From assembly GCA_965658025.1 (NCBI GenBank), contig CBFHQL010000004.1:88115-152114 (forward strand): a stretch of 64,000 nt of DNA, given 5' to 3'. This DNA is from UBA3537 sp965658025. Lineage in GTDB: Bacteria; Bacteroidota; Bacteroidia; Flavobacteriales; Flavobacteriaceae. Of this stretch, positions 35,568 through 43,068 are shown piece by piece (position 1 is the first letter of the stretch; each line of letters starts with the position of its first letter). Under the pieces are notes generated by a model. The model was not told the origin of the DNA. It did no database searches and was given only the letters and a program-made list of their open reading frames with translations. The position numbers and the translations under genes were made by a program.

Positions 35568-37082
35568 CTACTTAAAAACTTTATCGACGATAATGCGGTC
35601 TTTTCTGTTGGCAAGTTCCCAGGCAGTATAAAAAATCAATCGCGCTCTATTTTCCAATAAATCGTATTCAATTTTGTCTGGCGTATCGGTTGCTTTGTGG
35701 TAATCGGCGTGTGTGCCATTGAAATAGAAGATGACAGGAATGTTATTTTTTGCAAAATTGTAGTGGTCAGAACGATAATAAAAACGATTAGGATCATTTT
35801 CATCGTTGTACGTGTAATCTAGTTCTACATTGGTATATTGTTTATTAACCTCTTCAGACAATTCGTGAAGCTCTGTACTCAATTTATCACTTCCAATAAG
35901 ATAAATATAATTGCGTCTCCCTTTTTTTCGTTTAGGATCTGTTCTTCCAATCATGTCAATATTAAGGTTTGCCACCGTGTTTTTCAGAGGAACAATAGGG
36001 TCAAAATCGGTGTAATATTGAGAACCTAAAAGCCCTTTTTCTTCTGCAGTGACATGCAAAAATACGATTGAACGTTTTGGGCCTTGACCATTGTCAACGG
36101 CAGTTTTGAAAGCTTTTGCGATTTCTAGAATAGCAATGGTTCCTGAACCATCGTCGTCGGCGCCATTAAATACCTCCCCATCGTGCATGCCCACGTGGTC
36201 GAGATGCGCAGAAAGAATAATGTATTCCTCTGGTTTTTCACTACCAGGGATTATAGCCACAACGTTTTCTGAAGAAATGGGCTCAGAAGCGTTGCTGTAG
36301 GAAATAGAAATGGCCTTCTCGAAGGTTCCGTTGGTCTTTTGTATGAGTTGAGCTCCCATATCATCTCCTGCCAAGAAGCCATAAAACGATTCCGTATCCA
36401 CATCGAGTGCTAAATTGCTTTCGCCACCGCGTTTTTCAACGGCCTTATAATAGGACGAATAACGCTTAAACATTGGTTGATCAATCAAAATAAAAGCTTT
36501 TGCACCCAATTCTTTTGCGAGATTGCGTTTGGAACTTAACGATTGTCGGCCATTGGACCACTTCGAAATGTCTTTGGTTCCAGAAACAATATAATTTCCA
36601 TTGTCGTCTTTGGGCTCACCAAATACTGCTACAACCACTTTGTCTTTAACGTCTAAATTTTCGTAGTCATTATAAAGGTCACTTTTTATTCCATAGCCCA
36701 CAAAAACAATCTCATTAGCTTCAATAGTTGTTGACGCTCCAGATGAAACCGCAATAAAATCATCATAATAATCGTAAGCGGTTCCTTCAATAGTAATGCT
36801 TACTTTTGGGGTTTTCATCAGTTTGAGTGGAACATTTTGAAAATAATCGCCATTGGCCTGTGCTGGAGCAATCCCTAAAGAGAGGTATGTATTCTTTAGA
36901 TATTCAACGGCTTTTTTCTCGCCCTCTGTTCCTGCTTCTCTACCTTGAAATTCATCTGAAGAATAGACAAAGAGTTTTTCTTTGAGTTCATTTGCGTTGA
37001 TTTTATCGACGTATTTAGCAGGGTCTTGAGCAAAAATTGTGACTGAAAAGCATACAGCATACAGTATAAAGTTAAGTTTCAT
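35568..37082 (-). CDS. Secreted M28-family zinc aminopeptidase
   Basis: 504 residues with a signal peptide (MKLNFILYAVCFSVTIFAQD). A PA-like insert follows, then the M28 catalytic domain: SAHLDHVGMHDGEVFNGADDDGSG (first zinc His and bridging Asp; two segments), TAEEKGLLGSQYY with the catalytic Glu pair, NLNIDMIGRTD, and SDHYNFAKNNIPVIFYFNG. It should release N-terminal residues from peptides in the periplasm or outside. It is monocistronic, with a 241-bp upstream region before the porin gene and no clear TAnnTTTG box. Confidence 0.92.
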   Translation of the reverse strand: MKLNFILYAVCFSVTIFAQDPAKYVDKINANELKEKLFVYSSDEFQGREAGTEGEKKAVEYLKNTYLSLGIAPAQANGDYFQNVPLKLMKTPKVSITIEGTAYDYYDDFIAVSSGASTTIEANEIVFVGYGIKSDLYNDYENLDVKDKVVVAVFGEPKDDNGNYIVSGTKDISKWSNGRQSLSSKRNLAKELGAKAFILIDQPMFKRYSSYYKAVEKRGGESNLALDVDTESFYGFLAGDDMGAQLIQKTNGTFEKAISISYSNASEPISSENVVAIIPGSEKPEEYIILSAHLDHVGMHDGEVFNGADDDGSGTIAILEIAKAFKTAVDNGQGPKRSIVFLHVTAEEKGLLGSQYYTDFDPIVPLKNTVANLNIDMIGRTDPKRKKGRRNYIYLIGSDKLSTELHELSEEVNKQYTNVELDYTYNDENDPNRFYYRSDHYNFAKNNIPVIFYFNGTHADYHKATDTPDKIEYDLLENRARLIFYTAWELANRKDRIIVDKVFK

Positions 37083-37281
37083 AAGTAAAATATTTTTAAT
37101 GTGGATATTCCGATTTAGTGCAAATTTCGATTATTTATCCCAATTATTGGTAAAATTAAGTTAAAAAACATGACGTGGAGGAATTTCAGCTCTACTTCTT
37201 AAAAAATCCATAAAGTGCACGATTTTATCGTTGAAATTTAAAAAAAATTGAATTTTATGCCAATGCGTAAATTATTTTGTA

Positions 37282-37289
37282 TAGCTTTG
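37282..37289 (+). promoter_or_regulatory. -7 promoter element of the porin gene
   Basis: TAGCTTTG (TAnnTTTG), ending 34 nt before the ATG at 37324. The resulting leader of about 30 nt is A/T-only near the start, as in strongly expressed Bacteroidetes genes. Confidence 0.55.
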
Positions 37290-37323
37290 TGCTATTAATC
37301 ATAAACAAAAAAATAAATTAATT

Positions 37324-38394
37324 ATGAAAAAATTAATTACTTTAATGTCTCTAGCCGTTGTTGGTTTAGCATTCGGTCAAGAGGAAGAACAAGCTTCTAA
37401 GTTTAACGTATCAGGTTCTGTTGATGCTTATTACTCAAACAGTTTGAATGGTCCTAATGACCAAACAACTATTGTTACAGATCCTGTCACTGGTGATGTT
37501 TTAGGTTTTACTGCACCACCAAGTGCTTTAATGGGAAATGACGATCGTGCATTTTCAGGGGCTAATGCAAATGTCAAATTTTCTTATGAAGGAGAAAAAG
37601 TTGGTTTTGTAGCCGATTTAGCTTACGGTCCAAGAGCTGATGCTCAATTCAGTGATTTCGGAGTTGTAAATGAGGCATACATGTATTGGAACGCCTCTGA
37701 GAAAGTTACCCTTATGATGGGTCGTTGGAACTCATGGATGGGTTATGAGAATTTTGCTGCAGCGGATAATTTCCACTACAGTTATTCTCACCAATATACA
37801 TTTGGACCAAGAAACTTTAATGGTTTCGCAATTCAATATGAGCTTGGAAATGATTTCGGATTGGGTGTTGCTGTGATGAACCCTGTTGAAACAACAGTAA
37901 GTAACACTAGCGATGAGTATTCTTTTGCAGCAGGTTTATCAAAAGGAGATTTCGGTATTTCATTTTTAACTAGTGAAGACGAAACTTTTATTGATGTTAA
38001 AGCAAAAGTTAACTTCAGTGATTCCTTTTCTGTCGATTTAAATGCAAATCTTGCTTCTTGGGATGAAGACGCTATGTTAACGGGCACTAGAGCTGCTTAT
38101 TTACCAGACACTGAAGGTTATACATCTATTTCTGCCTACACTCAAGTTCAATCAACTGAATCATTTGCATGGGGAATTCGTCTTGAATATTTTAACATAA
38201 TTGCTGATGACAGTGAAGATGATCTTAATGTAATCACTCCTACCTTAACTGGTAATTATTCGGTTGGTGATTTAACAATAAGACCAGAACTTAGATTTGA
38301 TGCTGCTAGCGAGGATATTTTCCTTAACAGTGATATGGATGGTGATCAAGGTGGATTAGCTTCTTTCACTTTAGCTGCTATTTACAGCTTCTAA
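37324..38394 (+). CDS. Outer-membrane beta-barrel porin
   Basis: 356 residues. The signal peptide (MKKLITLMSLAVVGLAFGQ) leads into alternating beta-strands rich in Tyr, Phe and Gly (VSGSVDAYYSNSLNG, VGFVADLAYGPRADAQF, LMMGRWNSWMGYENFAAAD) and a C-terminal aromatic strand FTLAAIYSF suited to BAM recognition. The acidic, Asp/Asn-rich loops and MGRWNSWMGYE region resemble Bacteroidetes porins with a phosphate-selective-porin-like barrel; the solute is unknown. It has its own promoter and a UUCG-type terminator, so it is probably abundantly expressed. Confidence 0.82.
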   Translation: MKKLITLMSLAVVGLAFGQEEEQASKFNVSGSVDAYYSNSLNGPNDQTTIVTDPVTGDVLGFTAPPSALMGNDDRAFSGANANVKFSYEGEKVGFVADLAYGPRADAQFSDFGVVNEAYMYWNASEKVTLMMGRWNSWMGYENFAAADNFHYSYSHQYTFGPRNFNGFAIQYELGNDFGLGVAVMNPVETTVSNTSDEYSFAAGLSKGDFGISFLTSEDETFIDVKAKVNFSDSFSVDLNANLASWDEDAMLTGTRAAYLPDTEGYTSISAYTQVQSTESFAWGIRLEYFNIIADDSEDDLNVITPTLTGNYSVGDLTIRPELRFDAASEDIFLNSDMDGDQGGLASFTLAAIYSF

Positions 38395-38415
38395 GCCAAA
38401 CTAAAAAATATATCT

Positions 38416-38445
38416 AAAAGCGATGCTTCGGCATCGCTTTTTTTT
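38416..38445 (+). terminator. Intrinsic terminator of the porin gene
   Basis: An 11-bp stem, AAAAGCGATGC and GCATCGCTTTT, capped by TTCG (a stable UUCG tetraloop), followed by a T-run, 22 nt after the stop. Confidence 0.93.
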
Positions 38446-38531
38446 GTTTAATACACTTATTTAAAAGATTAAACACAATAATCTAAAATAAATTGTAATA
38501 TAATTCAACAGGTTAAAAACCCAATTTTGAC

Positions 38532-38563
38532 TTGTTTTTTTGCCTAAAATTAATTTAACTTTG
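38532..38563 (+). promoter_or_regulatory. Promoter of the small beta-barrel gene
   Basis: -33 TTG at 38532-38534 and -7 TAACTTTG at 38556-38563 with a 21-nt spacer: a complete Bacteroidetes promoter, 29 nt before the ATG at 38593. Confidence 0.65.
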
Positions 38564-38592
38564 ACCCATTATTAACTCAAATCTATATTAAA

Positions 38593-39168
38593 ATGAAAAA
38601 ACTATTTTTACTTATGATTTCTTTAACCGTATGTTCATTACATGCGCAAAACGTAACTTTTGGTGCCAAAGCAGGTGTGAATTTTGCCACTTTAAATGGG
38701 GATGATGCCGAAGATGCTGACAGCAGAACCTCTTTCCACATCGGAGCAACCGCAGAGTTTTCTTTATCCGACACTTTTTCCATTCAACCCGAATTATTGT
38801 ATTCTGGGCAAGGATTTACTGAAAGCGGTACTAATTATGAAGGAACAGGAAAGATGGATTACCTCAATTTACCCATCATGGCAAAATTTTATGTCGCAGA
38901 GGGTTTAAGTCTTGAAGTAGGACCACAAGTTGGCTTCTTATTAAGTGCTAAAGGAGAAATAAAAGATGACGGTGAGACTGAAGAATATGATTTTAAAGAT
39001 AATGTCAAATCCGTTGATTTTGGGGCTAATTTTGGAGTGGGCTATAAGTTAGATTCTGGAATTAATTTCGGCTTTAGATATAATTTAGGACTTATGAGCG
39101 TTGCAGAAGAAGATTCTGATGATTTAAAAAATAGTGTATTGCAATTATCCGTTGGCTATAACTTCTAA
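38593..39168 (+). CDS. PorT-like small outer-membrane beta-barrel protein
   Basis: 191 residues. After a signal peptide (MKKLFLLMISLTVCSLHAQ) comes the pattern NVTFGAKAGVNFATLNGDDA, then paired strands such as FHIGATAEFSLSDTFSIQPE, LLYSGQGF, YLNLPIMAKFYVAEGLSLEV and a last strand SVLQLSVGYNF. This is the widespread eight-stranded outer-membrane barrel family (PF13568 type). The role is unknown. It has its own promoter and terminator; the preceding porin is separately terminated. Confidence 0.86.
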   Translation: MKKLFLLMISLTVCSLHAQNVTFGAKAGVNFATLNGDDAEDADSRTSFHIGATAEFSLSDTFSIQPELLYSGQGFTESGTNYEGTGKMDYLNLPIMAKFYVAEGLSLEVGPQVGFLLSAKGEIKDDGETEEYDFKDNVKSVDFGANFGVGYKLDSGINFGFRYNLGLMSVAEEDSDDLKNSVLQLSVGYNF

Positions 39169-39188
39169 CGCGTAGTTCTATAAACTTT

Positions 39189-39218
39189 AAAAAAAGGAAG
39201 CTTTGGCTTCCTTTTTTT
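39189..39218 (+). terminator. Intrinsic terminator after the small barrel gene
   Basis: The stem AAGGAAGC, loop TTTG and GCTTCC plus a T-run, 20 nt after the stop. The aroQ ATG follows 30 nt later. Confidence 0.88.
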
Positions 39219-39247
39219 GTTTTTATAACTTTTGTATTTTTACCCCC

Positions 39248-39664
39248 ATGAAAAACATCATCATCATTAATGGACCCAATCTCAATCTTTTAGGCATACG
39301 TGAACCCGAAATCTATGGCGCACAATCGTTTGAGGATTTTTTTAAAACTCTAAAAGCAGATTTTCCACAATTCAAATTGGATTATTTTCAGTCCAATATA
39401 GAAGGGGAGATTATCGACAAACTGCATGACGTTGGGTTTTCTTATGATGGGATTATTCTTAATGCCGCCGCCTATACCCACACCTCTGTGGGCATTGGGG
39501 ATGCTATAAAAGGGATTTCTACACCGGTTATTGAAGTTCATATTTCGAATACGTACAACAGAGAAGAATTCCGTCACCACTCGTTTATTTCACCCAACGC
39601 TAAAGGAGTTATTTTGGGCTTTGGACTAAAAAGTTACACCCTAGCACTTCAAAGTTTTATCTAA
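39248..39664 (+). CDS. aroQ: Type II 3-dehydroquinate dehydratase
   Basis: A 138-residue dodecameric shikimate-pathway enzyme. It has IIIINGPNLNLLGIREPEIYG (read as two parts: NGPNLNLLG and REPEIYG with the catalytic Tyr). QSNIEGEIIDKLH, ILNAAAYTHTSVGIGDAI and EVHISNTYNREEFRHHSFIS with the catalytic His complete the active site. The ATG at 39248 is chosen: the upstream 15 residues are unlike the family and overlap the previous terminator. Length and motifs are normal. Confidence 0.96.
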   Translation: MKNIIIINGPNLNLLGIREPEIYGAQSFEDFFKTLKADFPQFKLDYFQSNIEGEIIDKLHDVGFSYDGIILNAAAYTHTSVGIGDAIKGISTPVIEVHISNTYNREEFRHHSFISPNAKGVILGFGLKSYTLALQSFI

Positions 39665-39692
39665 AAAAAAAAGACGGTCATAGACCGCCTTT
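39663..39692 (-). terminator. Intrinsic terminator between aroQ and the second lpdA
   Basis: The stem AAAGACGGTC and GACCGCCTTT (one A-C mismatch, 3-nt loop). The long A-run on the plus strand gives a strong U-run for the leftward lpdA transcript; it may act weakly for aroQ as well. Confidence 0.8.
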
Positions 39693-39710
39693 ATATTTAT
39701 TAGTATTGTT

Positions 39711-41087
39711 TTAAATGTGTATGACTTCGTCATAGGCATCTGCAACAGCTTCCATAACCGCTTCACTCATTGTAGGGTGTGGATGTACTGCTTTAAGCAC
39801 TTCGTGGCCTGTAGTCTCTAATTTACGTCCTAAAACGGCCTCTGCAATCATATCGGTAACACCTGCACCAATCATATGACAACCGAGCCACTCGCCATAT
39901 TTGGCATCAAAAATCACTTTGACAAAGCCCTCGGTATTTCCGCCAGCGCTCGCTTTTCCAGAGGCAGAAAAGGGGAATTTACCTACTTTTATATCCAATC
40001 CTTGCTCTTTGGCTTGTGCTTCAGTCAGTCCAACACTTGCAATTTCTGGACTACAATACGTACAGCCCGGAATATTTCCATAATCCAATGCTTCAATATG
40101 ATGTCCCGCAATTTTTTCCACACATAAAATCCCTTCAGCAGAAGCGACGTGGGCGAGGGCAGGACCTGGAGTCACATCACCAATGGCATAATAACCCGGG
40201 ATATTAGTTTGATAAAAATCATTGACCAAAATTTTGTCGCGATCCGTTACAATTCCGACATCTTCCAAACCAATGTTTTCTATATTTGTTTTGATCCCAA
40301 CAGCAGAGAGCACGATATCGGCCTCTAATGTTTCTTCACCTTTTTTTGTTTTTACAGTGGCTTTTACCCCTTTTCCTGAGGTATCGACTGCGGTAACTTC
40401 CGTAGATGTCATGATGTTGATTCCACTTTTTTTGAAGGAACGTTCCAATTGCTTAGAAACGTCTTTGTCTTCAACGGGAACAATACGGGGCATATACTCA
40501 ACGACTGTAACTTCGGTGCCCATCGCATTGTAGAAATACGCAAATTCAATTCCAATAGCGCCAGAACCTACAATGATGAGTTTTTTAGGTTGTTTTTCTA
40601 AAGTCATCGCCTGACGGTATCCAATGACTTTTTTTCCGTCCTGTGGTAAACTAGGAAGTTCACGTGAACGTGCTCCGGTAGCAATAATAATATGATCTGC
40701 GCTATATTCTGTACCATCGACGTCTACTTTTTTGCCTGGTTTTAGTGTTCCATAACCAGAAATGACGTCAATTTTATTTTTTTTCATTAAAAACTGCACC
40801 CCTTTGCTCATGCCCTGAGCTACATTGCGGCTTCGGTTGACTACCGCATCAAAGTCTTTGTCGTATGCTTCTACTTTTAGGCCATAATCCCCTGCATGTT
40901 TTAGATATTCAAAAACTTGCGCTGATTTTAAAAGTGCTTTTGTAGGAATACAGCCCCAGTTAAGGCATACACCTCCAAGACTTTCTTTTTCAATTACAGC
41001 AGTTTTTAATCCTAATTGAGAAGCGCGAATTGCAGTAACATATCCGCCAGGACCACTGCCCAAAACAATCACATCATATTTACTCAT
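39711..41087 (-). CDS. lpdA: Dihydrolipoyl dehydrogenase (E3), second copy
   Basis: A 458-residue flavoprotein with FAD loop GSGPGG (10-15), redox disulfide GGVCLNWGC at C41 and C46, IVGSGAIGIEFAYFYNAMG as NAD loop and HPHPTMSEAVMEAV at the C-terminus. The active-site sequence GGVCLNWGCIPTKALL differs from the first copy (GGTCLNVGCIPSKALL), so this is an older paralogue, not a recent duplicate. It probably serves another 2-oxoacid complex (pyruvate or branched-chain). It stands alone with its own terminator. Confidence 0.95.
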   Translation of the reverse strand: MSKYDVIVLGSGPGGYVTAIRASQLGLKTAVIEKESLGGVCLNWGCIPTKALLKSAQVFEYLKHAGDYGLKVEAYDKDFDAVVNRSRNVAQGMSKGVQFLMKKNKIDVISGYGTLKPGKKVDVDGTEYSADHIIIATGARSRELPSLPQDGKKVIGYRQAMTLEKQPKKLIIVGSGAIGIEFAYFYNAMGTEVTVVEYMPRIVPVEDKDVSKQLERSFKKSGINIMTSTEVTAVDTSGKGVKATVKTKKGEETLEADIVLSAVGIKTNIENIGLEDVGIVTDRDKILVNDFYQTNIPGYYAIGDVTPGPALAHVASAEGILCVEKIAGHHIEALDYGNIPGCTYCSPEIASVGLTEAQAKEQGLDIKVGKFPFSASGKASAGGNTEGFVKVIFDAKYGEWLGCHMIGAGVTDMIAEAVLGRKLETTGHEVLKAVHPHPTMSEAVMEAVADAYDEVIHI

Positions 41088-41189
41088 ACCTTAGTATCTT
41101 TAGTCGTTGTTAGAAGTTGCAAATTTACAAAACCTAAATCTATAAATAAAGCAGAAATGAACTAAAGTAGAAGGAAGTTTTTAACGCGC

Positions 41190-41585
41190 TTATGATTTTT
41201 TAAAATCGATGCTAATTGAGTTTACACAATAGCGTGTTCCAGTGGCCGTTGGGCCATCATTAAACACATGGCCGAGATGTCCACCACAAGAAGAACAGAC
41301 AATTTCAGTGCGCATCATGCCGTGGCTTTTGTCCAAAATATAAGTCACGTTTCCTTTGATAGACGCGTCAAAACTTGGCCAACCACACCCGGCATCAAAC
41401 TTGGTATGGCTTTCAAAAAGAGGAGTATCACACCCTGCGCAATGGTAGGTTCCATTTTCAAAATGCATGTTGTATGCCCCAGTGAACGGCCGTTCTGTGC
41501 CTTTTTTGCGTAGTATGGTGTACTGTGCATCTGTTAGCTCTTTTTTCCACTCTTCTTCGGATTTTTGAATTTTTTGTTCACTCAT
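41190..41585 (-). CDS. msrB: Peptide-methionine (R)-S-oxide reductase, cytoplasmic
   Basis: A 131-residue MsrB that repairs methionine-R-sulfoxide. Two CxxC zinc pairs are visible (CAGC and CSSCGG), with FDAGCGWPSFD, and GTRYCVNSISI carries the catalytic Cys. No signal peptide, so cytoplasmic. Its start overlaps the stop of the second msrB by 4 nt, and the two are co-transcribed. Electrons would come from thioredoxin via TrxB. Confidence 0.95.
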   Translation of the reverse strand: MSEQKIQKSEEEWKKELTDAQYTILRKKGTERPFTGAYNMHFENGTYHCAGCDTPLFESHTKFDAGCGWPSFDASIKGNVTYILDKSHGMMRTEIVCSSCGGHLGHVFNDGPTATGTRYCVNSISIDFKKS

Positions 41586-42055
41586 TTTTTAGGTATAAAT
41601 TTTAGTGCAGCCCCATTGATGCAATGGCGTTTTCCTGTTGTTTTTCGAGGGCCATCATTAAAAACATGCCCCAAATGTCCACCACAAGTGGCACAATGCT
41701 CCTCGGTACGTGCCATTCCGATGTTATAATCGACGGAGAAGGCCACATTACCTTTGATTTCACGATCAAAACTTGGCCATCCAGAACCAGAGTTAAACTT
41801 ATGCTCACTCTTAAAAAGTGGAGTTTTACAACCGGCACAAACATAAGTGCCAGGGGCGTAGTTTTTGTCTAATGGACTTGAAAAAGCACGTTCTGTGCCT
41901 TCTTTTCGTAGTACATAGTATTGTAAATCGGTAAGTTGAGCTTTCCACTCGGCTTCTGTTTTTTGAATTTTAAAGGCTTCTTTTTTTTGTGCATCAGATT
42001 TGCACGAGGTCAGTAGAAAAAAACTCAAGGCCAAGATTAAATTTTTAGGATACAT
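41582..42055 (-). CDS. msrB: Peptide-methionine (R)-S-oxide reductase, exported lipoprotein form
   Basis: 157 residues with a lipoprotein signal (MYPKNLILALSFFLLTSC, Cys at 18) followed by a full MsrB domain: CAGCKTPLFKS, FNSGSGWPSFDR, CATCGGHLGHVFNDGP and catalytic GKRHCING. Position and signal indicate an envelope-anchored reductase that repairs periplasmic or outer-membrane proteins. It would need an exported electron donor. It is the upstream gene of a tandem pair with the cytoplasmic enzyme (4-nt overlap). Confidence 0.93.
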   Translation of the reverse strand: MYPKNLILALSFFLLTSCKSDAQKKEAFKIQKTEAEWKAQLTDLQYYVLRKEGTERAFSSPLDKNYAPGTYVCAGCKTPLFKSEHKFNSGSGWPSFDREIKGNVAFSVDYNIGMARTEEHCATCGGHLGHVFNDGPRKTTGKRHCINGAALKFIPKK

Positions 42056-42109
42056 GGGTGTAATTTATTTGGTTAAAATTAATTATTTTTAAGGGGAGAT
42101 TGTATTTTT

Positions 42110-42125
42110 TCACAAAACTTTGTGA
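42110..42125. promoter_or_regulatory. 16-bp palindrome between msrB and an M48 peptidase gene
   Basis: TCACAAA-AC-TTTGTGA, a perfect 7-bp inverted repeat with a 2-bp centre. It lies 55 bp from the msrB start and 68 bp from the chosen M48 start, in a divergent region. The symmetry is that of a dimeric repressor or activator site. The half-site order (TCACA then TGTGA) is the reverse of CRP/FNR. Function inferred. Confidence 0.45.
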
Positions 42126-42192
42126 CTTTTTGATGTTTTTGGTGTCTAACACTATGGAATGCTTTTTGTTTATGAATTCAAAACCTATTATT

Positions 42193-43011
42193 ATGAAAAC
42201 AAAGATTTTATTTTTTTCGATGCTTTTTTTAGCCATTTCTTGCGCTACAAACCCCTTTACAGGGAAGAAAACATTAGCCATATTACCAAATTCTCAGATT
42301 TTACCCATGGCTTTTGCACAGTATGATCAATTTCTAACCGAAAATAAAGTGATTACAGGCACCGCTGAGTCTGACATGGTTAAACGTGTTGGTCAGCGTA
42401 TTTCGGCTGCTGCAAAGCGTTGGTTAGATGCCAATAATTATCAAGGATATTTAAAAAATTACAAATGGGAATATAACCTTGTTGACGATGAAACCGTGAA
42501 CGCATGGTGTATGCCGGGCGGAAAAATTGTCTTTTATACAGGCATTATGCCCATTGCCGCCAACGAAACGGGTGTAGCTGCCATTATGGGGCACGAGGTA
42601 GCACATGCATTGGCCAACCATGGCCAACAACGTATGAGTGCAGGGTTGTTGCAACAAGCTGGTGCGGTAGCAGGAAATGTGGCGATTAAAAACGAAAAAC
42701 ACAGAAATATATTCAATCAATCTTATGGAATTGGTTCTACTGTTTTGGGGGTATTGCCTTTTAGTCGTGCACATGAAACGGAAGCCGATCAAATAGGGGT
42801 ATACATCATGGCTATTGCAGGGTATAATCCTGATGAAGCATCAAAACTTTGGGAACGTATGAAAGCCAATAACAATGGAAAACAAGGACCGCCAGAGTTT
42901 TTAAGCACACACCCCTCAAATGATTCAAGGATCGCAAATTTGAAAGCACTAGCACCAAAAGCTAGAGCTGAAGCGCAAAAATTTGGGGTCACAAGCTTTC
43001 GCTCATATTGA
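42193..43011 (+). CDS. M48-family metallopeptidase, lipoprotein
   Basis: 272 residues with a lipoprotein signal (MKTKILFFSMLFLAISC, Cys at 17). The zinc site is in AIMGHEVAHALANHGQQRMS (HExxH), with the third ligand in HETEADQIGVYIMAIAGYNP; LSTHPSNDSRIANL is characteristic of the family. It resembles BepA/LoiP-type envelope quality-control proteases that degrade misfolded outer-membrane proteins. The ATG at 42193 is chosen because it starts the lipoprotein signal. Longer readings add 31 residues without family character. Confidence 0.9.
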   Translation: MKTKILFFSMLFLAISCATNPFTGKKTLAILPNSQILPMAFAQYDQFLTENKVITGTAESDMVKRVGQRISAAAKRWLDANNYQGYLKNYKWEYNLVDDETVNAWCMPGGKIVFYTGIMPIAANETGVAAIMGHEVAHALANHGQQRMSAGLLQQAGAVAGNVAIKNEKHRNIFNQSYGIGSTVLGVLPFSRAHETEADQIGVYIMAIAGYNPDEASKLWERMKANNNGKQGPPEFLSTHPSNDSRIANLKALAPKARAEAQKFGVTSFRSY

Positions 43012-43039
43012 ATTATATTAAAATAAATGCCTAAATTAG

Positions 43040-43068
43040 AAGCTGCTTATAAATGAGCAGCTTTTTTT
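43040..43068 (+). terminator. Intrinsic terminator whose T-run touches the next start codon
   Basis: The stem AAGCTGCT (43040-43047) and AGCAGCTT (43056-43063) with a T-run to 43068. The ATG of the MFS gene starts at 43069, the next base. Confidence 0.8.

Noticed and set aside
40658..40669. GTTCACGTGAAC palindrome in the second lpdA as parS
   Set aside because: Perfect 12-bp dyad, but one base short per arm compared with the known parS consensus, and far from parAB inside a coding region. Probably chance.
42110..42125. CRP/FNR binding site
   Set aside because: The half-sites are in inverted order (TCACA...TGTGA) and spacing differs from TGTGA-N6-TCACA.
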